Part shown: positions 33,324-44,974 of the stretch, piece after piece | Layout of the letters: each line of letters opens with the position of its first letter | Numbering within the stretch: position 1 is the stretch's first letter | DNA from: Takakia lepidozioides | Lineage: Eukaryota > Streptophyta > Takakiopsida > Takakiales > Takakiaceae | DNA length: 64,000 nt | Assembly: GCA_030704615.1 (NCBI GenBank) | Contig: CM060733.1 | Coordinates: 56,606,001 to 56,670,000 of the forward strand | Direction of reading: 5' to 3' | Program-made: the position numbers and the translations under genes | The notes under the pieces: generated by a model | The model's input: the letters and a program-made list of their open reading frames with translations, nothing else | What the model was told of the DNA's origin: nothing | Databases searched by the model: none

Positions 33324-35627
33324 AGGTAAAGTTGTGGCATTTCAAAGCCTGCATCAATCCGGAAGACAACAGGAATAATGTAAGTAAGAACTTAACGGAC
33401 GTAACGATTTAAAGTAACAACTTCAAGTCTAGGTTTTATCGGTCCCCAAACCCGCCCACCGCGGCAATAAGGACTTCCCACGGTGATACAAACCCAGGCT
33501 GGTCGCGAACATTCCCGTACCGGAGAAACCGGTTACCAGCAACCGGCGACGGCCCTCGTCCCGGTTCGTTCAGGCACTGAAACCCGTCAGGCCGTTACCA
33601 CGGGGGGAGTACGGCAACCGGTGCAGCCGGGATTCCGTCTGGGGCTGCCAAGGCAATATTCTAGAGTTATAAAGGCCATAAAGTAATGCGCGGAATGTTG
33701 ATTGTACCCTCCCATTTGAGTGTCCCCAACGTCTCCCAATTTTAGCGCACCATCATTGCTCGAATATGTCATTCTTTATCATTTCCTCCCTGTCACTCTG
33801 CCTTCAAATCTACCATCCGCTAATTATTCACAACGGATCGGCTCCAAAACGGGTAATGGTTATGGGATAACAATAAGCGCGCGCCACAGAATAATTATTA
33901 ATTTAACCCTTCCTGCGGGGCGCGGGGCGGGGTCCATGCCTGCGGGAATTCCCAGACGGCAATCCGGTACACAAGCCCCATCATTCGTGCGTGTAAGCCT
34001 GCCAGACTGCTGCCCCTCTTCATTATTCTGCTGCCCTCTGTACCCCTCTATCTCCCTCGCTATATATTAATATATATGTAAGTAAGTGTATCGCACAATC
34101 CTCATCCCATAAGTATTATTCTCAGACTTGAGTAGGTCTCGGTAAATATAGTCTGCCAGGGAATGTGTCAAATATATATTCGATAATAATCTGCCAGAGG
34201 TTATCCACTAAGCTGTGGACTAATTATAGCCCGCTCCGAGGGGAGACGAACGGCCGGGATTCGAACCCCAGGTGGCGACGGAACTCGGGGGGCAAGTGGG
34301 TGGCGGGAAGCAGGTACAAATCGCCCGGACCCGCGATCTGCGCCGGGGTGACCAGCTCAGCCGGTCACAGGCGCTGGCAGGGCAGGGGCCGTGGTGCACT
34401 GGTAGATTTACCCGTGGATTGCGAATCTCGCACGCGTTGTGTCCAGACCTAGAGCCAGGCCCGGCCCCCGAGGCTGGGAGGCTCGGGGCCAGGGGTCGGG
34501 GGGGATTCAATGAACCTGAGGTAAGCATTCAGTGTACCGTGGGGGGGAATGTAGGCAGTTGCCAAATTCTAGGGTTTTCGAGTGTGAGCTTGACTTGACT
34601 CGTGGTCTTCTCGGTCTACTGGGGACAGTGTGGAGGTACTCGTTCATGATTCTGATTACCTCAGCCGAGTACTTGGTGGAGCTAATCGAGAATTAATAGC
34701 TGAGGTTGGTTTGTTGGGAGATGATGGGGTTAGGGATTGCGGTCGTGGAGAGTAGACAGGGAGGATTAATGGGTGGGTGTGGGTTCTGCAGAAGGTCGTC
34801 GCTGCGAGGAACTGACCCGAGAATCCATCATCGTCATCATCATTGCCTTTTGCCAAATTGGGTAGCTACAGAGTGGGTTGAGACATGCCTATCGATCTCA
34901 CCAACACATTTGGAGCGACATAGGCGTGGAGTGGTGGTGTTTTGAGAAGACGGGATCCACGGGATTGATGCGAAAGTGGGAGGGATATTATGTTATGTAA
35001 TAATTTGGGAGAGAGACATGTTTCTAGTTTCTAGGCTAGATTCCTGGGGGGTCCGTTACGTTTGGCATGCAGAGATGGGGGATGGCAGGTGAAGGAAGAT
35101 CGGAGCATGGGCGAGGCATGCAATCCCAGCTCGCAAATTTCAAAAGCTGTTCAAGATCTGCTGGGTGTATGATAGATCACTGGCGTGCAGCCATGGATTC
35201 GCTATTAAATGGGGGATTCAAGGCACTTGGAGTAAGTACTGAGTAAGGAAGGAAGGGAGTGATGATCACTGCAGGCCAACAGCCGTGAGGGGCAGCAAGG
35301 ATTTGATGGCGCGCGCTTGCCGATGCCTGCCGTGGCCCATAGCTGCCGGGAGACGGTGGCCTGCTGTGCTTTACACCTTGCTATTCGTCAGCTTTGAGCT
35401 TGGAGGTGTTGTGTCAGCACGCATTTCTGGGTGGACGGACGTCACCACCCACCTTGTTGACTCCCCTCCGTCCGTGACCTTATTAGATTAGATTTTTATA
35501 ACTTCTGACCAGGCGCAGACTGAGGTGGCAGCTCTGTATTGACAGACAAATCTGCTTTGTCAGATTTCCCACCCCCCGTCGTCCAACGGAGCTGCATGGA
35601 AAGTTCCTGGCTCCGAAATGCGGCTAC

Positions 35628-36149
35628 TTGATGCAGTTCTCGCCTTCAATGAACTCCCATGGCTGGAATGTAACGGAGTACGATCTGGGGGCACGAGGAT
35701 CCAGAACGGGGGCCATCACATTCTATATTCCGGAGCATAACTGTTGCTGCTGCATGGCAGTGGACGGGGGGCGTAGAGCCCACTTGGCCGACAGCGCCGT
35801 TGATCAGAGTGATGGAGTGCACCGAAATGCAGCGGTGTACAGAGCTTCGTTGATCACTGAACCAAGCCTTCCCAAAACGACAAAACATGCGTACCTTCTC
35901 ATCCCTCAGGCTCCAACCCCGTTGGGAAAGAAGGTACGAAAGTCCAGGAATGTGAACTGGGAATCTGCTTTCTTCACTCCTTTGATACTTGTAGCCTTTC
36001 TGGTCTTCTATTTTGTCCTCTGGCGCACTGAGGCCCATGCTTTCTCTCAGGTCCAGTGCCTACCTATATATTTCTCGGAAAAGGAGTCCCCCTTCCAAGT
36101 ACACCAGACACTCTGCTCGAGGAACACTTATTTGCGAGCTGATCTATGA
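35628..36149 (+). other. Isolated 173-codon open frame with one hydrophobic segment, doubtful gene
   Basis: The longest frame of the gene-poor region. Residues about 115-136 (FFTPLILVAFLVFYFVLW) would span a membrane. The rest has no domain I recognise, a run of four cysteines (NCCCCM) and no protein-like periodicity. An upstream frame at 35285-35491 also carries a hydrophobic stretch (VLYTLLFVSFELGGVV). It could be the remains of a gene or chance. Confidence 0.2.
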
Positions 36150-37397
36150 ATCTGCAGTCACATGGTGTCAACATAGATCAGTGAATGTCCAATTGTGCTG
36201 TTTGCAACGTGGAGTAAGCGGCCAACAGCATCTCGTCGACAGAAATGCAGTGGCAGGCACCCCAAAGCAGTTGAGGGGCCGGATTAATTACTTAAAGTGC
36301 TTTCATTTACAGCGTTCTAGAAGTACCAACCCAGTATCTTGTACTTCCGCTCTGGCAACTCACCTAATGAGCTGGTCCTTGCTCACTTTTCCAAAGAGAC
36401 TTGACCTACCCAAAAACAAACGCCATTCCCACACCAAGATGCACTAAAGCACATCTCTCCTTTATCATCCTCACTGATGAGCAGACGAATTTGTCTCCCA
36501 TTTCCAGCTTTCAGACAGACTCCCCCATGCCGACTCCTTCAAATCTCCCCACTGCTGCTTCATTGCCTTTTGGACTCACTCCCAGAATGGACCTGCATCC
36601 CTCTTACGACATCCTTCACTGCCTACTTCCGGATCGATCAACCCCCACTTAATCACAGGCCATCGACGCCTCCCCCCGCATCGTCATCGTCAAATTCTTC
36701 GCAACCCACTCGAGTAATTCCTTCCTAGCCAAATCCTAGTAAGGTATGTAGTATGTACCCAAGAAAATTCCGGGCCCTCATCACTTGGACTAAAATTATA
36801 TCGAGGGCCCACACTTGCATTACGGACCCTCGAAATATTTCATCCCGTCGGGGCCCCACAGCGCATGACAAATAAATCCTCAACCTCCGCCCGCGTGCCA
36901 AGCCCGACCCTACCCGCGCTCCTTGCGTGAGCTAACAACTTATCGGCATCCGCCTTTACGCCTCCATAAGGCCTCACATCCACGCCATATTATATACACG
37001 TTTATTTATCCCATATCGTTTGACCGCAATCCACATTAGGGCGGCCTATAAAGTAAAGTCCCGGTAGGGGGTAAGAAGCAACGGCGGCTGGGAAGGCGGG
37101 CCTGTCCTCAACAGACCCTGCGAATAATTACGTTTATTTGGCCCTAACGGTTCCAGCTATCGCCTGCCTTTACTTCTGTCGCCACGCCTTTACTGCCCTT
37201 TCGCCAGCCCCCCCCTTCCTCTCGCACGCGCCACTCCCCCTGCGCACATGTCATCGCCAACATGGATGAACTCTGCCACGACCGCTGCTCATCCACGCGG
37301 CGCCAACGGGGCTACTCTACCCTCGCTTACTGTCGGTGGACTGCGCCGTCGCCCGGCTCACCGCCCGAGACCGCTTCGCCCACCGGATCTCCTCACC

Positions 37398-37421
37398 GCG
37401 CACCGGCTGCAGCCGGTGCGC
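37398..37421. repeat. 24-bp perfect palindrome centred on CTGCAG
   Basis: Both arms are 12 bases (GCGCACCGGCTG and its complement) with no spacer, inside a GC-rich tract. Related ACAGCCGGT and CAACCGGTGCAGCC words occur at 37756 and 33616. Perfect inverted repeats of this kind occur at ends of some transposons and as recombination debris; function here is unknown. Confidence 0.7.
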
Positions 37422-39308
37422 GGCTGCAACCGCAGTTACGAGCGCAGGCAGTGATGAGTTAGCAGAACGGCGAGTCAGTGCGGTCTGATCATTACGCCCC
37501 TGTACGATTTGATTCTCGGTTTTTGCAATCATTATCCCACTTATGCTTTTTTAATTCCCGATCGCTCTCGCGATACTCGGCTGCGCACACCCTCGTCGTT
37601 TATTATTATTACTTCGATTCTCATTATCATTATTATTATTATCGTTGTCCATTCCGTTGCCTTTTCATGTTCAAGGACTCATAACTGTGACCCGTCCGAC
37701 GCTACCGCTGTCAGCCGGTAACGGCAGCTGCTCTCCGTTGCCCGGTCAACGCAACAGGCTACAGCCGGTCGGGGCAGCGTTACGGTACAGCGCCAGCCAG
37801 CCGGTCGTCGTCAGACCGAACGAACCAGCAATCGAAATGGATCGTGCGATCGACTGATCCGCTGCGACCAGAGAAGCTGGTGTCGAGATCGGAACCCTCC
37901 ATGTGTCTTTGTGTCCGCAGGTACGTCTCTTCCACGTCATGTGAGGTCATCGTCCGGATGTACGTGGATGAAGAATTGCTTTCGGTCGTGTGTTTTTAAA
38001 TGTGATGGCGCGAATTGCACGCTGCCCCTGGCAGACTACAGAGCCGTGCGGTCTGGGCCGGGCAGGCTGGGCGGTCAGGCCGGGCAGGCGGCAAGCGTAA
38101 TGATAGGTATCTCGAGTGCGCTGACCGCGGTCAGAGCGCGGGTGGTGGCAGGTTAGGTAACGCCCTGCCCTAGATCGCCGAATCTCGGGTGGCTGACAAC
38201 CACCCGGGACGTTTGCGCCCCGGAGGGCACCTGTGCCCACTACTGACCAGTTCCGTGTTCAAATCCGCAACCCCATTATCAATCAACTTGTTGTTGTTGC
38301 AAAGATGCTTTTCCAGTTCCGAAATTAGGCGGACTTAGTGCATCTTGACATGCCCATTATTCTCGACGACAATCTTATTGTGTAATTCTTAACGTCCAGT
38401 TCGTTGACGACAGTGTGAGATAGTGCGGCGCAAACACGCTACCAACATATTTAGAAGCCGGGAAGCACCTCGTCCACAATTCTCGTCTCGCAACCATTTT
38501 TGAGTTGGGAGTATTGTGCGGGTCAAAACATGTTTCCATTTTCGTTCATAGTTCCATCGAATGCGACAACCAAATTCTGGCCGTGCCAACTCCCCTTATG
38601 GCCTTCCGCACGATTATTGTAATCGGCCGCATACAAAAGAAAAGCTGAAAAGGGACGATAGGGAGAATAATAAGAAAGGGGTTGGTCAAAGGCAATCCCA
38701 GTTCCACTATGCCACTCCAACCATTGATACCACCTATGCTAGCCCGCGGATGAAAGTCGTCCATTCCTACGTCCAAAAGTGAAACTACGTCCATCCACAG
38801 CTCTGTGCGTTTAGTGCGGACTGGCGGCGGTCAAAAGATGGCGTGTGCGGGCGCACACGGGATCCGTAGGGGGTAGAGACGTGTAGGGGTAGGAGGTAGG
38901 GGGCCTATGAGCGTGGGGCGGTCAAAGGTGACCTATAGTTGCGCCTCCATCCCGTCGCAGTGTACCCCCTCAAGGAAGGCGAAGGAGAGAGAGAGAGAGA
39001 CAAGACACATGCATCACATGTGTGCCGTGCAGCAGTGCACCACTCCGTCTTCGTCTTCCTCGCTCGCAGGCTTTCGCTTCAACTTCCTCGTTCAATGTTG
39101 ATGGTTGACCATCGCCTCAACGGAGTGATGGTGGGGTGTTGCTTTTCCATCATTGAGGGAGCTCGGACGGTGGAGCGGTTGAATACGAAGTGACTGGTCT
39201 TGTAGAGGGAGAATTTGTCAGGTGATGCTCATATTCCCTGTCGTTACAAGGATGGAGGTGAGAGGGGTTGGGGTTTGGTCGGTTGGGGTTTGACCCTCCT
39301 GTTTTTGC

Positions 39309-39521
39309 ATGCCAAGAAATGCTCCCTATGAAGATTTCAAGATTGGACCCCGGCAACCCCGCAGATCAAGTTATATTGTTGCAAAGTCAATGCAGGGTCC
39401 AAAGCTTGAAATAGAAATCGGCAAGCGGAAGTGTTTGTCCATGAGAATTAAGAACCCTCAGTTTAGTTCATCCACCAGTCATATAGATGCCCATGTTAGC
39501 TCGTCAGTCTTGAAAACTTGA
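39309..39521 (+). other. Short basic open frame, doubtful
   Basis: Seventy codons with a fairly protein-like composition (MPRNAPYEDFKIGPRQP, KLEIEIGKRKCL), ending TGA at 39519-39521. It lies downstream of and opposite to the SDR gene. No family is recognised and no upstream exon is evident. Confidence 0.2.
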
Positions 39522-39902
39522 TGGACTTCTGATGGCAGGGTGGAGATTGACAGGCCCCACAACTTCATTCTGAAGCCAGAGAAGGACCAAAGATGTGTGA
39601 AAAAGGTCCAACTCGCACCAATCCCCAGAAGTCCACATTTCTAGACCATCCAATTAAAGTGGGCATCCCAACATGCTTCTTACCACTACTGCATCCATGA
39701 GTTTTACATACAAAAGTATAACTCCAACCAGAGATGATCTTCAACATATATACACAATTTGCATGTAACCATGGCTATCAATCTATGCTCCTGAAAGAGA
39801 CAAAAATGGAAAAACCACTGTCACTTGGAACTGCTTGTTTATCAAAATGAAATCCCCATAACAACCATATGCACATTATTTTATCTCTTACTTTGAAACC
39901 TA

Positions 39903-42900
39903 CTACCCAGTTGTAGTCTGAGCCTGGAGTCCACAAAGGGCATGAATCTTTGCCACAATAGGTGACACTTCGTTCGGTGCGTACGTGGTGCCAAAACCTG
40001 CCCAATGCTTAGAGGTTGCAACACGATCAAAGTAGAAGGCGCCATTTTCTAGCGGCGTGTTATTTTGCAAGGCCAGCCATACTATTGTGTCCGCCCCTTC
40101 CTCTGCATTGCGCAATGCTGATTGAAAGCTGGGCATAACCACATTCAATTTTCCAGATTCAGCAAAAAATGATTGATTGACTGAGTTGTTAATGCAGAGC
40201 TCGCATCTTGTTTTGAGCAAAAGTCCTCTGTATGACTCAGCAACACCCAAATTTAGAGACCGTGCACATTGAACCCCCACAAGCATTGCTGTGATGGACA
40301 TAGTCCCCATGGACATCAACTCTCCCGGACTTGGTATATATCTACCAACTCGAAGTAAACTCAGCCTGAATTCCACAGAGCTTGACTACAGGGAAAATGA
40401 GTGTTGTATCTGCTGGCCACTATGAGCATCATGTTAAAACGCACCGTTGAGTGCTGCACTGCTGCTCTAGCCCCGGATTTGGCCACCTATGTGACACTGC
40501 CAGTCACAATGTCTGTCGAAAAGGGAAAGGGAAAGGGATAGAGCAGGGGGTACAAGCAGAACTGATCATTGCCCACATTTCATGGCACCCCACAGCCAGG
40601 CATGTGGAAGAACTTATTCTAATTCTACTTGAGAACACGAGTAGATCCAAGGATAATTTCCCCACAAGATTTAAAAAAATTCCAAGACAGCCCATACCTG
40701 GATTTGAAGGCGGGCATGCTTTTCTTCAAGGCAGATGTGTCCACCCAACCAGGGTGCATTGAATAGAAGCCAATGCCCTTGGATCCATATTTTTCTGCCC
40801 AGTACTCCGAAAGTGCTACCTGCAGTCACATGCTTCTTTGCAGGTTAAACAAATGGCAAGTAGCTCGGTCTAGTCGTCATCCCCTTTCCTAGTCCCTCTT
40901 ATGATTCTGTCTTCCCACTTCCTCTGCATTCCTCTGGTGTTCTGTCTATTTTATATAGCTCTCCTCCTCTCTCCATGCAAGCTGGATGAATGGTGTCCCC
41001 TCCCCTTTCATATTGGTAGACCAACAGCAAGATTGTAAATTCGAATTGCCCTGTAATGTCCAATTTTGCTATGTTAGAAGTTGCTGATTTGCCTAGTGAA
41101 GTTGAGTGAAGATTCAGGACCTGCACACGCTTGTTGCGAGCATATTGTGCTAATCCATCGAGCTTGTTCTTGTCTTCGTACTGCAAGCCCCTCCCCCACA
41201 CCATGCTTTCTCTTCTCAATCGAGCTCATTGTTCCACTTCTAACCAGAAGTGGCTCTTTCTCTGTTCTGCAAGCATAAATTAGATCCAGCTCATGGTGCT
41301 CAACCAGAGAGTCAACTGCAATGCAAATGTTGGGGGTTGCACTAAGGCACTTTCAGAAAGTGATGCAGACAGGTGGGTGATACCTGATATATGATTGCTC
41401 TGGCCTAGTACTCAACATGATGACCTTTAGTTCCAAGAGTAAACATCAACATTCTATAGGTAAGTAATTGCTCCTCAACTGATCTTGTCTTTAGTGTGGA
41501 AGCCACCTAAGTACCTGCAAGACTCCAGAGAGCGCCTCGGTGTACATGCCGCCTGATGCCACGTTGATGACCCGTGACTCAGGGGAAGCACGCTCCAATG
41601 CAGGCAGCAATAGCTCTGTCATGGCATACACACCCGCCACATTCACTGCAAAATTTGTCTCGAGTCTGAACCCATCCCAGCAGGTCGTCATCATAATGCA
41701 GCTGATTTTTGTCCATAGGTTAAAAGGGAAAACATCTAGCTTGGCAAGCACTCCCACCAGTTTTTGGGAGGTGAAACTGCTAAGAGGCAATGGCATATGT
41801 AAACTAAGATGCTTTCAGACACTCAACCACTTGCATCTTGGACCACCATGATAAATGTGGGCTTTGATACTGGCATTCCTCAAGTATGATAACTTTTTTC
41901 AGATGCTGATAGCTGTTGTAACTTACCCGTCCACTGTCAGTTGATATTCGTGCTCCATAAGTCCTGCATTATTTACCTGCAAGAACACAAACTCAGATTG
42001 GAGAATGCATTGATAATAATCCCTTTGGTCTCCTACAGGCTCACCTGCCTCTCGTGGACCTGATAAATTTCGTCCTCTCTTTCCATCTACAACAGTCTTT
42101 GAGAGATTGTGAATCCCTGGCAGAGGCAATTTGAGAACAGTCCCTCCGATGTTTACAATCATTATTCATGACCCAAAAGTTCAAACTACAGCAGAGGCAG
42201 CCTGAGCAAGGGTACCAGGACATGGAGGGGTTGATCAGAGGACGAATAGCGCCGTGCAAAATCCCGGATCTGCTGCATTGAGGACAAATCGCACACCTGC
42301 ATATCCTATTCTAGTTGGTGATTTAGATCCTCAAAGCACGAAACTTGGAGTTGATTTCAAGCAACTCGTATATCGTGTGGGTGGAAGCCCCAAATGATAC
42401 CTCTGACTTCATTAGCCCTCAAGTTTGCCAAGAATAATTTTTGACACGTGTGCTTCACAACTCAACCAAAAGGTGCAACTCTCTCACTCTCTGTGTCCCA
42501 TGGGCCCTTCGTTGAGAAGATAACCCTCTCCCCTCTCCTATGCCTTTTACAGATCTCAAAACCAACATACAGGACACAGGCATGTGAATGCCAAGAAGCA
42601 GACAGACACAAGGCACCTGCTGGAGCCAGTTTTTGTGTTAAGCTAAGACATCACCAGAGACAGAGGCAACTTGATGACTCCAAAAAAGTGGGACAATAAC
42701 TAGGAGGACCCCAACCTCAAGTGACACATTAGAATTTCCAGTTTTGGACTTGATGTCCTCCACAGCTTTCTCTCCTTTCTCTTTGCTGCGGCAAACTAGA
42801 TAGACAGTCGCACCCCTGTGCCCACCGCAAGATCTCCGCTGAAACGATTACAGAAGTGAGCCCATCAAACAATTTGCGTGTGCAAACCACTCCTACCAAA

Positions 42901-43534
42901 AGAGTCTTGTTGCCATTACTTTTGTTGAAATCTGGGAAAGTAGAAACAATCCCTATAAAGATGGGGAGATAGTGGGGAAATGAGGGGAGCACCTGGATGC
43001 GAGAGCCTCGGCCGAGGCAAAGCCAATGCCCTGGTTGGCACCTGTTATCACACATCGCTTGCCCGCCATATCAACCTGCATCTCCTCGTCGATAAAGTCC
43101 TTTGCATGCTTGCTGCAAAAATACATCACCAATCCCTTCCCCTCAAACCAATGCACCCTACTCCATGGAAAAGTGAAGGAGAGTTTGGACAAGGGTCGCA
43201 CAGGGAAGGCGGGATAGAGGGAAAATCGTGGTTCGCAGGAACACGAGCTGAGGAAACACAAAGAGGGTATGGAATTGCTCTAGGCTTCTCAATTCATCCG
43301 ACAAACATTCCCTTGGCAAGTGCGAGCTTCACTCCGCACAAATGGCCAGACGAGAAGAGACGGGAGTAATTGGAAGACAGAACTCCACATGATAAATCGT
43401 TGTGATGAATAGGAAGAGGGAGAGAATGAGTACAGAAAAGCAGAGCGGGTGAAATTGAGAGTGCCAAATGTGACGAAAGCCGCTGCCTTGTATGCCTGCA
43501 ATCCCGCCTGCCAACATTTGTTCACAGCGTCCAT
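39903..43534 (-). CDS. Short-chain dehydrogenase/reductase, DHRS12 / At4g09750-like (336 aa)
   Basis: NAD(P)-dependent oxidoreductase of the SDR superfamily; substrate unknown. Nine exons: 43534-43434, 43112-42993, 42815-42716, 42296-42216, 41976-41927, 41665-41515, 41180-41121, 40819-40698, 40128-39903. Phases close to 337 codons including TAG. Catalytic features in order: cofactor motif TGANQGIG with VYLVCRS after it, VCDLSS, VNNAGLM, INVASGGM with the catalytic Ser, and YARNK with the Tyr and Lys. SMHPGWVDT and GADTIVWLALQ are conserved tail features of this subfamily. The N-terminus (AAAFVTFGTLNFTRSAF) resembles that of the Arabidopsis protein (about 322 aa). A Met six codons upstream in frame (MVWCEAM) is an alternative start. 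It lies head-to-tail with the MCTP gene, 1.4 kb downstream of it. Confidence 0.93.
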
Positions 43535-44974
43535 CGCTTCACACCACACCACGCATAAACAGCTTTACCCCCTCAGACCTCTCCTTCTCTGTCTCTCATT
43601 TTACTTTTTGGAATTTTATTTCTTTTAAGGCAAAGCCAGGTAGTATATTTTACTTGGATTCAGAGTTTGCACAAATTAGTCGAAAAGGGTCTTTCTCTCT
43701 CTTTTCCCCACAATTCCAATCAAATCGAATCAAAGCTGCTCAAAAGCCTTGAAAGCAACTTGACTTCGAAAACCTCTCAGTCTCATTCTTCTTCACTTTA
43801 GCTGGACGAATTTAGAACTGAAACTCAAATTCGAGATATGAACGAAGAAATTCCAGCAAATTTCGATCAACTGTAATTCACCCGTGGCATGAGAAATTGG
43901 AGTAAGAATATGGGGGATCTCAATTAGTCCGTCCCTCTTTCAAAGCAAAACAGAATTCAACCGGCTGTTGTTGCTTTATGGCATGCATATGCTTCCTTTC
44001 GAAATTCAAAGAGATAGAAGCGATTCAAGGACATGGTGACATGACATGACCCACCGGTCTCATTGTTGCAAGGAGTTTCTAGTGAGCGGATGAGCTGTGG
44101 ATGAGTGAGGAGGCCCAAGCAGGTCTTGGGACACAACAACAATGGTAGCAAACACAGAACAGTGATGCATTGTACAGTGCAAAAACACAATCTCAATAGA
44201 GAATCACATGAGGTCAAGCAAATCTGGTCAGCGCCGCGAAGACTTGCATAGACCCGCCATTAGGTACTAGACCCGCCATTGGGTACCCGACTCGAGACTT
44301 TCAACTTTCAGAGCTGTAGAGGTCAAGCAACTAAACTATAGAAAGAAACTGCAGAAGTTCATGGGCAAAGTCTAAAAGGTACAGGATACAACACTTTCAA
44401 CTTGCTGTAGACGTCAACTAAACTATGGAAACTGCACAAGTTCATGGGCACGCCCAATAAATGTATCTTCATGATAGATTTCAAGAAAAGACACAAGGAG
44501 AGCTAACTACACAACATAGACCTTTACGAGGTCTGCCGATGTATATCATTATCGAAAGTCTACACTCTGTGAACGAGACCTCTCCAGTCCTACCGTAACT
44601 GGTTTCATCCCTTCAAAAAGAAAATTCTCACCTGCTCTTTTAATAGAGTCGACAATAGCACTATCGCATAGTGTACAGCAGAGAAACATAGTACAAAAAT
44701 GAAGCATCAAAGTAGTGGCCATTAACAAAAAACACTCATCGACCCTCCTACTTCTGCGCTAGCCTCCTCCCGCAGCCCACTGATTGACTCTTCCCACAGT
44801 GTCGGGTTGCCTGACCTTCCCAAACTGGGCAAATGAGTTGGGGTACATAGTTGGGCAGAGCTACTACCTCCCGGTGGTGGCCTCGCTATCCTTCTTCAGT
44901 GACCTTGTTTAAGCCCATTTCTTCAGCGACCTTGTCAAAAGTGTCCATCAGAGTCAAATCCATGGATAATCAAG
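43535..44974. other. Spacer between the MCTP gene and the SDR gene
   Basis: Contains the SDR promoter (right of 43535) and the MCTP 3' flank (left of 44975). A short tandem pair, AGACCCGCCATTAGGTACT / AGACCCGCCATTGGGTACC, lies at about 44250-44288. No other gene is seen. Confidence 0.5.

Larger units (their letters stand above)
31950..39902. other. Long gene-poor stretch: AT-rich to about 33.4 kb, GC-richer from there
   Basis: No host gene could be supported in 8 kb. 32.0-33.4 kb is AT-rich with poly-T (32537-32555) and (TA)n (33130-33148). From about 33430 composition changes sharply to GC-rich DNA dotted with CCGG, CCGGT and AACCGG words (33.4-33.65, 34.2-34.5, 37.3-37.5, 37.7-38.2 kb). 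(ATT)n tracts lie at 37597-37645 and (GA)n at 38988-39001. The longest frame, 35628-36149, is listed separately. The last 0.4 kb is probably the 3' flank of the SDR gene. Confidence 0.45.

Noticed and set aside
34240-34320. tRNA-like GGTTCGAATCCC on the minus strand
   Set aside because: No matching acceptor stem, A box or cloverleaf can be drawn upstream of it.
38160-38285. GTGTTCAAATCCGCAACC as a possible tRNA or SINE B box
   Set aside because: No A box at the right distance and no foldable tRNA; lies in repetitive-looking GC-rich DNA.
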